Positions 1-13,030 are shown, counted from the stretch's first letter. The stretch is DNA of 64,000 nt from Lamellibrachia satsuma (GCA_033239005.1 BSQZ01000039.1:4833316-4897315), one strand, 5' to 3'. Made by a program: numbers and translations. Notes: generated by a model from the letters alone, not told the origin.

Positions 1-130
1 AGTTCTTGCATATTCCGTTCTTTAGCAGTTTCACAAGATATCCATTTTTTGACTGAAACCAACCGAAACTCGGCGAAAAGGGCAAAAGTAGCTCGGCCTG
101 TATATGATATAACCGCTGGCAAGATACCCG

Positions 131-245
131 GTCTAACTATCGATGATTTTAACAAAGACTTTTAATACACAGACCGCGGATATTACTTACACTATTCACG
201 CACAACATATTTGAACACCAACGAACCTGTTGAGGAGGGATCTTA
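131..245 (+). mobile_element. MITE-like dispersed repeat, 3' part only
   Basis: 'CGATGATTTTAACAAAGACT', 'ACACTATTCACGCACAACAT' and 'ACACCAACGAACC' align with the last 120 bases of copies 1 and 2. The 5' part is absent. Confidence 0.5.
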
Positions 246-1104
246 AGCGCAATAAAATATATGTAGACAGCATATATAATTTAACATTGTTTTAGCGAAA
301 TATCAATAGACACAAACAGGCACTGGACCGAGTTGTTTCAGTCACGGCCTACATAACAAAGGACTTCACGAATGAGATCTGCAACATGACCTTGTAGAAA
401 TAAAGGTCACGGTCACATATTTTAGACATTCGGTTCAGCTGTTTGAATAATAAACGTGTACGCTTCTGCGTCGTGTTGCTGCCTATGTGTCCCGGACAGA
501 AATAAAATTGTCTACACATTCAAAGAAAGAAATGGTGGCGGCTTATATGATGTGTACTTAAATATGCCAAGTCTTTCTGTACGAGTGTGTATGGCATAAA
601 GGCCGGCAACAGGATACAAAGAGAAACGCCCAGTAAAGTACTGTCTCTAGACGTTCAATTGTCATTGGCACAGTGAGAGCTTAGAGAATGCATGCGGTAA
701 ACAGGTGCCAGATGTTGTACAATGCTCACGCGTATTACTTAATATACAGACAGGTACCCGTGTCTGGGAAATGATCCAATATTTTTGTCATATTTAATTG
801 TGCAATGTCTGATGAGGGTGTGTGTCCGTGCGTGTGCGCGTGTGAGTGCGTGCGTGCATGCGTGCGTGCGTGCGGGTATACTATTATGTGTACGTTTGCT
901 GTAACAGCAAGTTTGCCATAGGACAGTAATGCCTGGCGTTTGCGCGAGGTTTAGCGAGGTTTAGCGGACTTATCCTCAGCACTGGTGCATTAGTTTCTGA
1001 GCTGTAGGCACTAATGAGGGCTTGTGGCATTATTGGTTTGTCTGACAACACTTTCTGGCTGTCAGTTGTTTCGATTACAACACCCTAATAAACCAGATTG
1101 ATTC
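246..1104. other. No gene seen
   Basis: Apart from the microsatellite at 820-880, no domain, exon or repeat was recognised. Confidence 0.6.
820..880. repeat. (GTGC)n / (GT)n microsatellite
   Basis: GTGTGTCCGTGCGTGTGCGC followed by GTGCGTGCGTGCATGCG repeats. Confidence 0.9.
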
Positions 1105-2135
1105 ACGTTTGCCTTGTTTACTCTTTACACTACTCCACTCAGCTCAGTCATTCAAACTCACAATTTGGACCACCACCTATATGCAGATGATACACAAGCT
1201 TACCTTTCCTTGGCTACTGCGGATACAAATTGCTCCTTAAGCCAACTCAGGGGATTGTCTCCATGATATATTCCACTAGATGAATGACAGCTAATTAAAC
1301 TTAAATGCAAATAAAATAGAGTTTCTTATTATTGCAGCGTGGTAAACTTTATTGTTTTTTTTCCGACACTTATGCTAAGACAGAATTTCACACCGGTCGT
1401 CTCAGCACGGAATTTCGGAATCACCTTTGATAATAATAAACACTTTAGGCAGCATGTATCACACACTTGTCTTTTCTGCTTTTATCACATTCGTGACCTT
1501 CGTCGTTTTCGAAGGTATATGTTTTTTGCTGCCTCCAAAACTATTGCAACTGCTCTTGTTAGCAGTAGGCTTGATCACTGCAATTCCCTTTATCATAATA
1601 GGGAATTGCAATTTCAAGGACATCTTGAAACGTCAATGTGTGCAAAATTATTTGGCACGGGTAGTTACCCAGTCTCCTCGTTTCTGTCAGCACCACTTCT
1701 TAATTGCATTGGCTCCATGTCCGATATTGCATTATTTTTAAGATCTGCACAATTACCTAACAAGCACTTTCATCCAAGCAACCAGCATATTTACACTCAC
1801 AGCTCACTCCTCAAGACCGCCCAGACAGCTCCGATCATCTAATTTTAATCTACTTTTTGTTCCCAGTATTAAGATAAATGTCGGAACGAGAGCTTTTGCA
1901 GTTGCTGCACCGACTCTGTGGAACTCACTCCCTATTGGTGTTAAGTCTGTAGGAAATATAACAACATTTTGCCATAAACTAAAAACCCAACTGTTTAAAC
2001 TTATCCTCCATAGCTCCCCAGCGTACCAATCTAAATGTTTACAACGGGAATTGCTTATTGATTATGAACTGTTTAACCCCTTTTGTTATGGTGCGCTGAC
2101 GAGCTTGGGTCTTCCGAGGATTTTAGCGCAATAGA
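1105..2135 (+). mobile_element. LINE (non-LTR retrotransposon) ORF2 3' part, decayed
   Basis: Contains the reverse-transcriptase active-site motif YADDT (YADD at 1180-1191), then GITFDNNKHFRQHVSHTC, SCFYHIRDLRR-like and KTIATALVSSRLDHCNSL segments, and near 1885-2000 VGTRAFAVAAPTLWNSLP and HKLKTQLFKL. These are the palm, thumb and C-terminal regions of Jockey/CR1/L2-type LINE proteins. The frame changes near 1605 and elsewhere, and internal parts are missing. The 3' tail (to about 2135) recurs at 5.9-6.2 kb and 57.5 kb. Confidence 0.88.
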
Positions 2136-3884
2136 CGTATTTTATATATTATTATTTCTAAAGTTTTGAATGGAACTTCGGAGCTATTAACTTTGCACTA
2201 AATATGTGAACGTTATACTGAAGATCTGCAAAGTTACAATTCTCTTACTCGTTCATCAGTGCAACGTATTCCACTTTTACAGCGCTCCGCTGCCTCTTCA
2301 TCCGTTAACGTTTCCTGCCATTCTACCGACACACAGGTAGACACAATAACTGCAAATGGCCAGGTTTATCATCCCCGTGCTAGTGTTCAAAGCTTCAAAC
2401 CACGTTGCCTCATTTTATTCAGCTGTGTAAATTAGTATCTGGTGTCTGTAAAGGGTGATACAATTATGTTAAGTAACAGCTTTCATGCAGTAATGTCAGT
2501 GTTGCTGAATGTTCCACATAGAAGTTGAGTTGGTTTTCGTGTGAGCAGGTCTGCGGGGATGAAATGTGAAAGTGTCTGTGCAGATTTATCCTAGAGGGGA
2601 ATACAATTGCGATATATGCAAGATCCATACCTTTGCTTCTACGGCGGTTGCACAGTGATTAGGGGAACGATTTCGGCGAGAGTGCTCTGAACTCTATCAT
2701 ATAGAGTTAGGTTGGTATTGGTGTATTATACAAGAACTGCTGGAGACAGCGTACCACAGTGTAGATGGGAAGCTAAGCCTGGTCAGTAAGCCTTGGGATG
2801 CTGCGCTGGCCAATGTGTGCTTTGTGGTCAAATGTAGATGGAAAATCCCGGACGTTGCTCTATTGTGAAAAGAAGATAGATGCTGGTCCTGCATATCATG
2901 GGCTATGCCACGACCCAACTTAACTGACTTGGTAATTGCTCGTGAAAACCGTTAAACACCTTCACATAGTAAGTAAATGAACAGTGTATACAGGTGTATA
3001 CAGGCCACTTTCCAGAGGATGATTAAAATATGACACCAAATGTCTGGAACTTTGTTTAGTAAATGAGACCAGTCAAGGTTGATTATAAGCAGAACGGGAA
3101 TATTTTAGTGTACTTAATATTAAAAGTGTATTGGAAACAGACTTGGGGTCAATTACATTTAATTAAAACGCCAAATCAAATTCATATTCCGGAATTGTAA
3201 CTGGTGTTTTGTTTTTAAAAGTAATTCCAATTGGTGAAAATGCAACTGGTATTTTTTTGTTTGTCTGTGGTTATTATGTTATTATGTTAACCTACTTTTA
3301 TTTCGATATGGAATTGGTAATTGTAACTGGAATTGTAATTTGTGCTATTGGAATTGGTATGTGTAATTGGTGTATAATTGGAATTTATGTAATATAACTG
3401 ACCCCGCGTCTGATTAGAAAATTTTGCCCATGCGACCATAAGCCACTGGCTTCCTTACCCATTTAATTACGTTTAATAATAAGTTTTATAATTGCAATCT
3501 GACGAAAATCACCCACGTAATTACTTAACAGAGAAAGTAGGTTTCATAATATTGAAACGTGATCTTTGTTAGTCTACCTTATGGTTTAATGATTATGCGC
3601 ATTTATTTAGTGATCGATCAAACTCCTTCTCGTTTCTACCAATCTTGACTCGACAAGAGCCAAAAGAAGACCGAGTCCGCCGGCAAGAAGACGGATGTTT
3701 GAGACGGCAGGACGGGAACGGAGAAAGGAATCACATCTCGAAGAAAGACGGATATATGGCGTGATTGCCACAGCGAGACATGTAGGGACGTAAGGACACA
3801 TGACATACATGCAAGGGAGGTGTGACATCACTGGCAAGGGACGAAGTGTAGCATCGGCAGAGGCGACGATGACAGTAGTGAAGA
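2136..3884. other. No gene seen
   Basis: AT-rich. 3185-3390 is a loose GGAATTGTAACTGG-type simple repeat. Nothing coding is supported. Confidence 0.6.
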
Positions 3885-4045
3885 TGATGAAGAAGAAAAA
3901 GATGAATAATGAAGATGGTGATGACGATGATGACGATAATAATGATGATGATAGTGTGGGGATGACGATGATGATAATGATGATGATAATGACGACGATG
4001 ATGATAGTGATGATAATGATGATGATGATGATGACGATGGGGATT
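3885..4045. repeat. GAT/GAC-rich simple repeat
   Basis: Irregular (GATGAT/GAC)n. Translates as Asp- or Met-rich on plus and Ile- or His-rich on minus in all frames; not treated as coding. Confidence 0.9.
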
Positions 4046-5410
4046 GAACACCGACCGGACAGATGGGAACTGATGTGGTCCAGCACGTAGAATCAGTCAG
4101 TACGTACTAAGACATGGCCGTATTTTATAGAACATTAAATACTTTGTGACGATTGCCCCACTCTCTTAGCGCATTAAATCAGGTAAATAATATATTTTTA
4201 TTTAGGCACACACAACTGGTGTTTAATATGGAGACTGGGTGTAATACCTGCTTGTTAGTCAATAACCAGCTACATTCCAGGCTCTCACAATAAACGAATG
4301 CACATATTGTCTTGCTTGATTAGTACACCTCTTAGTAAGAATACAATATATTATTATTATTATTATTATTATTACCGGCTTCCTTGACGCAGGCAGTTAG
4401 AAATGTACCACATAAAAAGCCAGGAACTGGTTTACATAGACAGCACTGGGGCAATGTTATGATACGAAACAAAGCCAGGTTTCAATTAAGAAACCGATGC
4501 TCTAGCGCCGTGCCACAGCAACGCGCATCTAACCACACAGCGTACTCTTGCCAATTGGCCAACGACGAAGAAAGGTGGCGCTCATGAGACCGCAGCATTG
4601 CACCGCATTGTCCTAGAAGGCAACAACCGACAGAAAGACGAGAGTGGCTAATAGGATCAATTCTTAATGTTCGGCTCAGAAGGGTCGATAATTTCCGCAA
4701 TGCAACATCTGATTGCGCGAATTTCGTCGAGTTAATAATGTAGGGATTCGTCTAATTTTACATAACATCACAGGAGTGTTGCGCAAATGAAAATCAACCT
4801 TCTAATTAACCTGCGCTAGAGCGTTTGTTTGTTGGTCTCGTGGCGATAGCGGCAGGCTGGCGAAACAATCTGTAAAATCGATGCAAACCATTCGGTCGGC
4901 GCGTATCTATGCCGCCTCAGTCACTGAGACAGGTCTACACTGCGCGTGGCGTAATAACGGGTTTTGGGCCGCCCAGTGTAACCGCGCCTCGTGCGCTGAT
5001 TCGAGGGATGAATGCAGTTGCGCTGTTTATTGCGAAATCCTGATTCGCACCGCGCAATGATGTGCTTAACATTATTATTCCGATTTTATGGACATATTTT
5101 GTTGTCTGCCTTCAGGCTTGTCACCAACCTATGGTAGAACGTTCATCAAATCAAAAATGTCGTCAAATCATAAATTAAACATCGGCGATGCTCCGTCTCT
5201 GATACGTGCATATGTTGCCTGCCGCCAACAAGGAATATAAGTGGGTGCAGGTCATAGGCCTACGTGGCTTGGTTTTGAATTATTGCCAAACATGTTCATA
5301 TCCGCGTTGAACAAAATAAAATAATTTAAAAAAAAACTAAGTACGAAAACCCTATTTTATACACGAATAAAAGGGGGTTTCTTAAAAAAAATCGCCGGCA
5401 CTTCATTGAG
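4046..5410. other. No gene seen
   Basis: Short (TTA)n at 4350-4373; otherwise unremarkable. Confidence 0.55.
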
Positions 5411-5517
5411 GGGATGGGTGTGGCAGGGGTCTCAACGTTCCATCTCCCATCTGTTTTGGGGCCAACGTTCCACCTCCCACTTAGGAACAACCTCCCACCC
5501 TTCTTGCCACACCCCCT
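5411..5517. repeat. Hairpin-ended dispersed repeat, copy 1
   Basis: Outer ends GGGTGTGGCAGG and CTTGCCACACCC are inverted; the interior has CTCAACGTTCCATCTCCCAT and CCACCTCCCAC. The same arrangement recurs at 60821-60895. Confidence 0.7.
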
Positions 5518-5909
5518 TTTCATTGGTCCAACAGAAACCCTGAAGTACAACAGTAACCCGTCCTCCGCTGATGGCGTAATAACGGGTACAGGGGTCATAC
5601 AGTGTAGCGCGCTAATTCATCGGATCACTCGCCGATCCGCCTCCGCCAGATTACTCAGAACCCTCGGACGAGCATCAGTCAGACAAGACGTCTATACGCA
5701 TAGCGTCGCGTCATCCCACTGGCCGGTGAATCAGCAACCTGATGGTGCCGATTCATGGTCAACAGTGTGTCTCTCTCTAATGGTGGGCATTCAGAGGTTG
5801 GCCCTGGCGTGGGAGTGATCAAATAAGTGTATAATTAAGGAAATTCAGCGATTGTGGGGCGTGGGAGTGATAACATCACTGGAGGAAGCTTCACCAAACA
5901 GAATTGTAT

Positions 5910-6235
5910 CGAACACTTTCATCCAAGCAATCAGCATATTTACATGAATTGCTTAGCCCAGACAGCTTCGATCATCTAACACTAATTTACTTTTTGTTCA
6001 CAGTGTTAAGACAAATGTCTGAACTAGAGCTTTTTTAATTGCTGCACAACTTATGTGGAACTGTTAAGTCGACAGAAAAAATTTATACATGTTGTCGTCA
6101 ACTAAAAAACATAAGTTTAAACTCGCTTATCCTCCATAACTCTTCAGCGCACCGATCCAACGGTTTGCGATTGGAATTGTTAAACCGAGTAGAAACTGTC
6201 TAACCCTTTTGTTTTGGTGCGCTGCTTTTTATATA
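5910..6235 (+). mobile_element. Second copy of the same LINE 3' end
   Basis: Nucleotide similarity to 1755-2105: 'CACTTTCATCCAAGCAA', 'CTCCGATCATCTAA'-like, 'GTTAAGACAAATGTC' and 'CCCTTTTGTTTTGGTGCGCT' blocks in the same order, with internal deletions. No open frame survives. Confidence 0.75.
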
Positions 6236-6689
6236 TATTTTTTATGTATCATTATTCTTATTCTGTTTACAAGAATTATTCTTGTAAACAACAATCTTTG
6301 TAAATGTTGGCAGTAGTTAGAAATGACTATATATTATTTAGACTATAAACACAATATTGCAGGTTACATTATATGGTATATTTACTTTATAATAGGCAAT
6401 AAATTGCCCACTAACATCATGTACATCTTTTTATATGTTATGTATAGGTGCTTTTTGAAATTTATGGAAATCTCATGTGTCGATATTTATCTTTTCATGA
6501 AGCTGCTGGATTCTGCAATTCGTTTGTCCAGATGTTCAAAATGAAATAATCATGTAAATGAATGTAAAAAAAACAACCAGGGTCATTAAAAAACCATTAT
6601 GCTGCTAAACGGCCACAAGATAAATATTTCTGTACAGTATAAGTATTATTTTTCTGAAATAGGCGAATTTCCTAGTTCGAAAACATGAT

Positions 6690-7170
6690 TAACGGCCCCT
6701 CCTCAACTCGATTTTTGTTGCAAATTAATTTTACAAAAAAACAAACCTACCTATTATCCACTACGATATGCAAGCTGGTTTGTGCAACTTTTGTATGCAG
6801 TTTTTTTTTGTAAAATCATCAGACGAACTATCAAATTACACAAAGCTTGTTCAAGCATTAATTGAAGTGAAAATCGAAATGTTGAAAAATTACGATTTTC
6901 ATCCTTGGTGAAATTTAATTGCTTTGTCATGTGATCGGCGAGAGGATGGAAGTCACGCCCATTATCGGCATTGACTCTCACAGTGTTTACCATTTTGCAT
7001 ATCCACTGTTTTGATCCTTACCAGATCTAACGAGTGAGTGCAATTCTTTCGATGATTTGAAAAAAATATGCATTTTTTTATTAAATGGACTGCGGGTGTT
7101 ACATACACTATTCACACACTACATATACGGACACCAATGAGCAGGATCTAGATAAATTGAAGATGGAGTT
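6690..7170 (+). mobile_element. MITE-like dispersed repeat, copy 1
   Basis: About 480 bp, non-coding. It begins near CCCCTCCTCAACTCGATTTT and ends near GATAAATTGAAGATGGAG, so the ends are roughly inverted (CTCCTCAATT / AATTGAGGAG). The interior matches 61444-61900 over most of its length in the same orientation, and parts of 131-245 and 50385-50775. Confidence 0.7.
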
Positions 7171-8609
7171 TTAAGGCAACACTAAATACCAAAAAGGGGA
7201 TACCGTTTCAAAACCACCGCCACTTCATTCGTACGCCATGATCGCGAAAGTAAAATCACTATATGTTCTCAAACTATTTCTACGCGTAGGCTTATTGCGA
7301 AATACCACTTCCGGTTTTGCGGTTGAACAAGATGGCATCGACGTCATTTTAAAACACGCTGTTCGGAGTTCGTGGCCAGCGCCACTCCATCGATCTTTTT
7401 CATCCCCAAGGCAGCCAACCGTGACTAAAGCAAGACTATACTGAAACTATCTGAAAACATACCTTGACTAAACGGAGAATGGCCAATCACCGTACCACAC
7501 GATGTTTCTATTTGCCGAAAACGGTCTATCCTATTCCAGCCAACTCGTAAATCTGAATACTGGGATTACATATAACCAGTGGTTTTATGAGAATCAATAT
7601 AGTATAATAGAGTATTCTACTGTTCAGATGGGTATGCACTGTACATAGTTGTCTGGCTGTTTGCTAGACATTGGATCCTTATTATTAATTCAATGGCTAT
7701 TTTTCAAGTCTACTGATGCATTGTTTTTTGTTTTGCTTTACAAACAATTGAATATTATTTATCATAATGCACGCCGTGCGTTAGAGATCGAGGTTTTCAC
7801 GCTGGTTTTACTGTGATTATAGCAGTTTATAAGACATAGTTTCAACCATATCAGTTTTAACAATTGTGGAAATATACAACTGACTCACGTAACACGATGT
7901 GACGCATCTTTGCGTATTTGCACATTACAGAAATTAAAGGGATTGTATTAGCACTGTAAATCAAAATTATTTCTTATCCCATGAGCAGTTTAGCCAATAC
8001 ATGCTGTAAAAAGAACGTACAATGGTTATTCATAAAAAACAGATAACCGATAAAACTATTGTATAAACAAACCAAAGAAACAAAACTTTGCATGCAAAAA
8101 AGGAATGTTACTGTGCATTACTATTGGAATAAAAACAATATCGCAGGTACATTGAATATATTACAAACAGGCATTGGTCAGGTGTGTAAGAAACGCGAAT
8201 GCGCCAAAAATCTGAACAATAATGGTAAACGTATTCATTCTTGTCGTCAACATGTTTGATACAATTATGTGTCAAACATATAATATCACAACTTCTGTTG
8301 GTTAATCTGTGTTTGGTTATTTACAAAGCAGACATGAAAATCTTATGTTTTTGGCAACAGTTGGCCAAAACAAAGTTAGTTGGTCGTTGATAGTTGCAAA
8401 ACGTTTGACTGATGGAGACGGTCAGATAATGGACACGGACATTGTCAAAGGTGAACACTATTTGTAAATGTCTAACAAAACTACGTACCAATTCTTTTCT
8501 CCAACAATGTTTGATAACACGTTATAATACAAGACTGGGTGCATTTTGGACAAATATTATTATGTTATTAGTCTATAAGGATTTTATGAATATATGTCTA
8601 CCCCTTATG
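7171..8609. other. No gene seen
   Basis: AT-rich with short chance frames only. Confidence 0.55.
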
Positions 8610-9135
8610 TGTTAACTGATTTCGTTAATGAAACAACTGCATCTTTAGACTGCAAAATACACAAACGGGAGGGTTTCATTATTGATTTAAGAAAAGCTTT
8701 TGATACATTATTTCATACATTATTTTTTATAACATGAGTTTGTATAGCTTAGGTGCTACACAAAATAGCATACGCTGTTTCTTATAAAATATATCACTGT
8801 TTGGCTGCTTTGACATTTCTAAATTTGTGAAATAAATCTTGTTGGCTGACACTAATGATCTTAATTTGTTTTGTGTAGACATTATAAAACACAACTTGCT
8901 ACAACAACACAATTAGTTTTCGACAAAATTGAACATGGTTTGCTGTAAACAACGTATTCCTGAATGCTTTAAAAACAAGTTTCGCGTTATCTGGTAATAA
9001 AAATGTGAATGTTAATATCGAGCACGGGTAGCCACATGTCTTGGTGCACTAAAAGATAAGAAGTTGAATTGGAAAGATCATATCATATAAAATGTTAAAT
9101 CTTAAACTTTCACAGAATATTGCAATATTGTGTAA
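8610..9135 (+). mobile_element. Decayed LINE reverse-transcriptase fragment
   Basis: The start reads LTDFVNETTASLD and FIIDLRKAFDTLFHTLFF, the first RT palm motif (AFDT). The far end reads LKDKKLNWKDHI and LSQNIAILC, the region after the catalytic site. Intervening frames carry several stops and A/T-rich deletions. It differs in wording from the 1.1-kb element, so it is a distinct LINE family. Confidence 0.7.
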
Positions 9136-11749
9136 GTGCATATAGAGTCAGCAAGTAGACACACAGTGTGTGTACAGTGTGTGTACAGTGTGTGTACAGT
9201 ATGTGTACACCCAGCACTGCTTTATGTTTTTACCGTGTATAATATTTTATTCGCAGATATGAGACAACAATATCAATGGTATTGTTATATACCGAAAGAA
9301 GCACCAAGGTCATTGTTTGGTGCGAATCACATTGGTCACGCAACCTCTGTATTTTACAGGTCATACGCGTGAATGTTTATTGATCTAGTAAAATTTAAAT
9401 CGGGCGTGTTCATGTTTAAGGTCTACTAGTGCACGTTGCCACTTAAAAATATAATTTTTTGAAAAGAAATATTCCATCGATAGCATGTCTAACACTAACC
9501 TGTAAGGTGTTGTGTTACCGCAAGTGTTAGAGCAATGTCTCTTTCTGTATTTAGCATTTCTTTGAAATTCTTTACACACTTAAATTACTAAAATCAATAA
9601 AACAGCAAGTTTATTCAACCACAGGCATAAGAAAAGGGTGTACATATATTTACTCAATATAACATATTCCAGTTTTTATTATTTATAGTACTAAAATAAA
9701 AGAAACATGTTGCATAGATATAGTTGACTATGTCAATGATAGTATTCAATTAATCATAGGCATGTAACTTTGAGATATATGTAATTTATGTTTATTTATT
9801 AAATATTTTCTAATTTTTTACATTCTTGTAAAGGTGTGATTAAATGTGTTAACTACAATTTTTGTTTTAAAACGTCTCGTGTATTCCTTTCAAACATCAG
9901 TTGTACGTCATTACAGCATCGTGTCAGGAAGTTGCAGACATTAATCTTATTATAATCGACCGTGAGTTTGCATGTTTGTATGTTTGTATGTTGTATGTTC
10001 TGCTGCTCCTAGAAGCTTTGCACCTCGGGCGCCAAACTTCCAGGGGTTCATCTACGACCCCACGGTCGGGTCATCTACAACCCCACGATCGGGTCGTCGA
10101 AGTTTTTTTCGAAGTATATCCAGCAATTACCCTTTCTTTGACTAATCGAATTACTCTTTATGGTTATAACGTGCAATTTTGGACAACGCCGTGCGTCTTT
10201 TCTTCGATTGTCCGAAGTTACGTAACACACGGGCAAGGCGTCGCTAAACGTTACTATGACTGCAAGTATTACGTAAAATTTCGAGAGTTACATTCTAAGA
10301 AGCCAACAAGATATTGACTGGCAGCGCCAAGTACCGAGGCGTAGGTGGATATTTCTGTGATAATTTTATATATCCAAAATTATTGTAAACACGAAATACC
10401 AAGTTATCCCGTCAGGAGGAAGGGCATTTTTACTAGTGACGTCAATGATATAATGCTGCACCAGTGCATCAACAACACGTATCCACGCATGTGTTCCTAC
10501 TACTTGCAGGTCAGACATATGACTGTCATTTCTGATGTTGTAAACCGATTAATTATTTGACCATTTTGGTACTAATTCTAGCACAGGTTAGATCATTAGG
10601 AGGTAGTATAATAGGAAGTGTTGCAAACGAAAATGCCCTCACATAGAAATGCCTCACACAGGCAACACAGTTTTGGTTATAAGCAGTATACAACACGTTC
10701 TAAACAACGAGTTACAACAGAGAGACGCGAATCATTCAAAGCAATTACGATGCCTGGCATATGTAATAAATGCAAACTGGTGTACGTGTTAAAAACGGAT
10801 ACAATTTTATTGAAAATATGTGCCACGGGCAACAACACATTAAATGAGTTACAAACGAGTTACGTTCGAAGGCAAGTACATCAATAAGACTGCTGAATCA
10901 ACTTTGCTATAAACGTAAGATACCAACCCTTAGATGTCCCACTAACACAGTTCATTTAGCGGAGACGAGTTGTCCCTTGCGTCGCGAGAAAACCGCCGTG
11001 GACGCGCTTGCTAATTACACCTGTACGGCGGTTTGAGACAGCGACTCACGTTCGAGACGTAGGCACGACCTGTGTTTTATCGGGCACATTGCGGTCCGTG
11101 ACTGTGCATAGAAAACGCCAACGGTGACGTAGTTTATAACGTCGATCGGTAGCACCACATTGTCCTATCACTATGTGAGCGGAATATGGCAACGCTAGAT
11201 GCAGATGGTCGTTTGAACACCCTGACACCCGAAGTAACATCACGGAGGCAAACATGTCACCCTGCCTGTCGGTCTGGGGATGGTGTGCAAATGTCACGTA
11301 CATGGCACATTCTTCCCTAGCTACCATGGTTCGTAATGCCGAGATTTAACTCCAGCATGTTTAAATAAGCCGGTGTCTGTTTAGGAACTGTTAAATTGGC
11401 TACGACGCCAGCACATTGCGATTAACCCTACAACAATAGGACTGCGCCAGAAATGTTATATTATAGCATGTATGTAGTCAGTGAACGCAGGCGGAGAGGA
11501 CTGTTTTCCATACATCCAACTGGAATGAACCAGGTTTATACCTTCGTCATCTGCACTAGAGGTCAAAGCTATATCCATTACACCATCTCCTTCCCCGGTC
11601 GGTCGTTCGGTCGTTCGGTCGTTCGGTGTCTCTGCCTCTATGTCTGTCACCTGGTCTTTCTGTCTTACTGTCTAGCCGTCGTTGCTTATTGCCTACCTGT
11701 CTGTCGGTCTGCTAAACAATACACCTGAATTCACGAGCCGCCGCCTACA
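9136..11749. other. No gene seen downstream of the innexin
   Basis: Contains an 11-bp GTGTGTACAGT repeat (9165-9210), a small TCTACGACCCCACG-type duplication near 10050-10095, and an inverted repeat at 10990-11034. The frame at 9901-10317 has no recognisable domain and is not called. Confidence 0.55.
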
Positions 11750-13030
11750 TCACACGACGTCAAGGTTGGTGGGCCGATGGGGCGCGTTGTGGTCGTTCAC
11801 TATAGGCCGTCGCGAGCGAGGCGGCTGCTCGGAGATGATACGGCGGTCCGGGCCGTAATTCTCCCACAGTCCAAGCAGCGTCTCGGCGGCGACCATCTCG
11901 CCGATGTTCAGCGCGATCATGCGCAGTATAAAGAGTCCGTCTCGACGTAGGTAATACTGTACGAACTTGGCGATGTTCGCCTTGGAGCCGCTCCCGGCGC
12001 CTCGATGTCGAACCGTCGCTGTCGCATCGAAGGCACGCAGCTGTTTCTTGACGTAGTGTATCTGAGAGCGCCAGTGCAGGGAGCGGACGACCCACTGAAG
12101 ACAGCTGATCAGTGTCACGGTGGCAACGGCCACCAACCAGAACCAAACGATGACGAATATCTTCTCGTTGAAGATGTTGATGGTGAGCGCGCACTGAACG
12201 ACGTAGTCGTGCACGCGTCCTTGGTGTCGGATGTCGAAGTTGCACAGTGTGACTCGAGGGAACCGCTGCGACAACTCTCCCGAATCGTCTCCTCGTAGGA
12301 CGCGCGCCACCACCCGCACGCCGTAGACGTGATAGTCGATTCCGAGGAAGAGATCCAGGAGGAACAGCTGGCCGACGGCATTGAGCAGGTAGACGAGCTT
12401 GATGAGCAGGTAGGAGACCGTCAGGTAGTTGCCCTGCCGCTTGCCGCCGACCAGGAAGCAGTGCTTGGCCGACGCGCGCCGGATGCCGTAGCAGCAGCCG
12501 CGGTGATACTCCCGTTGTGCCAGCAGGTAGCGGTCGATCTGGTTGACCATGTACCGCACCGTCTTAGTCCGGATCTCTACGTAGGACGCCCGCTGGCACA
12601 CGACTCCCGCCTCCAACACGGCAGACAGGTCGATCCCGGAGCGGATATTGAGGAAGCGCCATAGGAGAGTGGGCAGGAATGACAGCAGAGCCTCGACGAG
12701 AAGGAACAGAGGTATCCACTGGTAGTAACCGACCCGTTGGCGACCGCGCCATGTTTCCGGGCCGGTGCTCGGGATGCGCTCGTCGAACGGCACGTAGAAT
12801 TTGGTCGAGATCCAGCAGATCGTGTTGGCATACTGCCGGTGGCTGTCCGTGAACGTCGCCGGACACCAACAGCTGATGGGGTCGCCAACGAACTGCTTCG
12901 TGCTGACGACGAGAGCGAACACTACGAATAGCCCCGTCGTGTATTGTCGCGAGAGTCGGTCACTGAAGTCATCGTCGCGTCGCGTCTTCGCCTCCTTCAG
13001 GCTCAGCAACGTCCGCAGGAGCTTATCCAT
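11750..13030 (-). CDS. Innexin gap-junction protein, intronless, complete
   Basis: A 426-residue reading frame from a true ATG to a stop, in a GC-rich block unlike its AT-rich surroundings. Innexins are four-pass membrane proteins that oligomerise into gap junctions or hemichannels linking neighbouring cells. Visible features: first membrane segment about residues 32-48; a first extracellular loop with Cys54, Cys56 and Cys72 in a CWCPATF / ICW setting; the signature YYQW at 102-105, opening the second membrane segment (about 106-124); a third membrane segment about 202-230; a second extracellular loop with FPRVTLCNFDIR and Cys263/Cys280; a fourth membrane segment about 288-312; and a cytoplasmic tail containing RRDGLFILRMIALNIGEMVAAE. 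Length and motif order match the family. Cys56 is additional to the usual two cysteines of loop 1. The absence of introns could mean a retrocopy or a lineage with intronless innexins. Identification is firm; the paralogue is not assignable. Confidence 0.95.
   Translation of the reverse strand: MDKLLRTLLSLKEAKTRRDDDFSDRLSRQYTTGLFVVFALVVSTKQFVGDPISCWCPATFTDSHRQYANTICWISTKFYVPFDERIPSTGPETWRGRQRVGYYQWIPLFLLVEALLSFLPTLLWRFLNIRSGIDLSAVLEAGVVCQRASYVEIRTKTVRYMVNQIDRYLLAQREYHRGCCYGIRRASAKHCFLVGGKRQGNYLTVSYLLIKLVYLLNAVGQLFLLDLFLGIDYHVYGVRVVARVLRGDDSGELSQRFPRVTLCNFDIRHQGRVHDYVVQCALTINIFNEKIFVIVWFWLVAVATVTLISCLQWVVRSLHWRSQIHYVKKQLRAFDATATVRHRGAGSGSKANIAKFVQYYLRRDGLFILRMIALNIGEMVAAETLLGLWENYGPDRRIISEQPPRSRRPIVNDHNAPHRPTNLDVV

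Noticed and set aside
3607..4090. His-, Ile- and Asp-rich frames
   Set aside because: All are readings of the GAT simple repeat.
12005..12888. Several open frames overlapping the innexin
   Set aside because: Shadows of GC-rich codon use; none has a family match, while the innexin frame carries all motifs.
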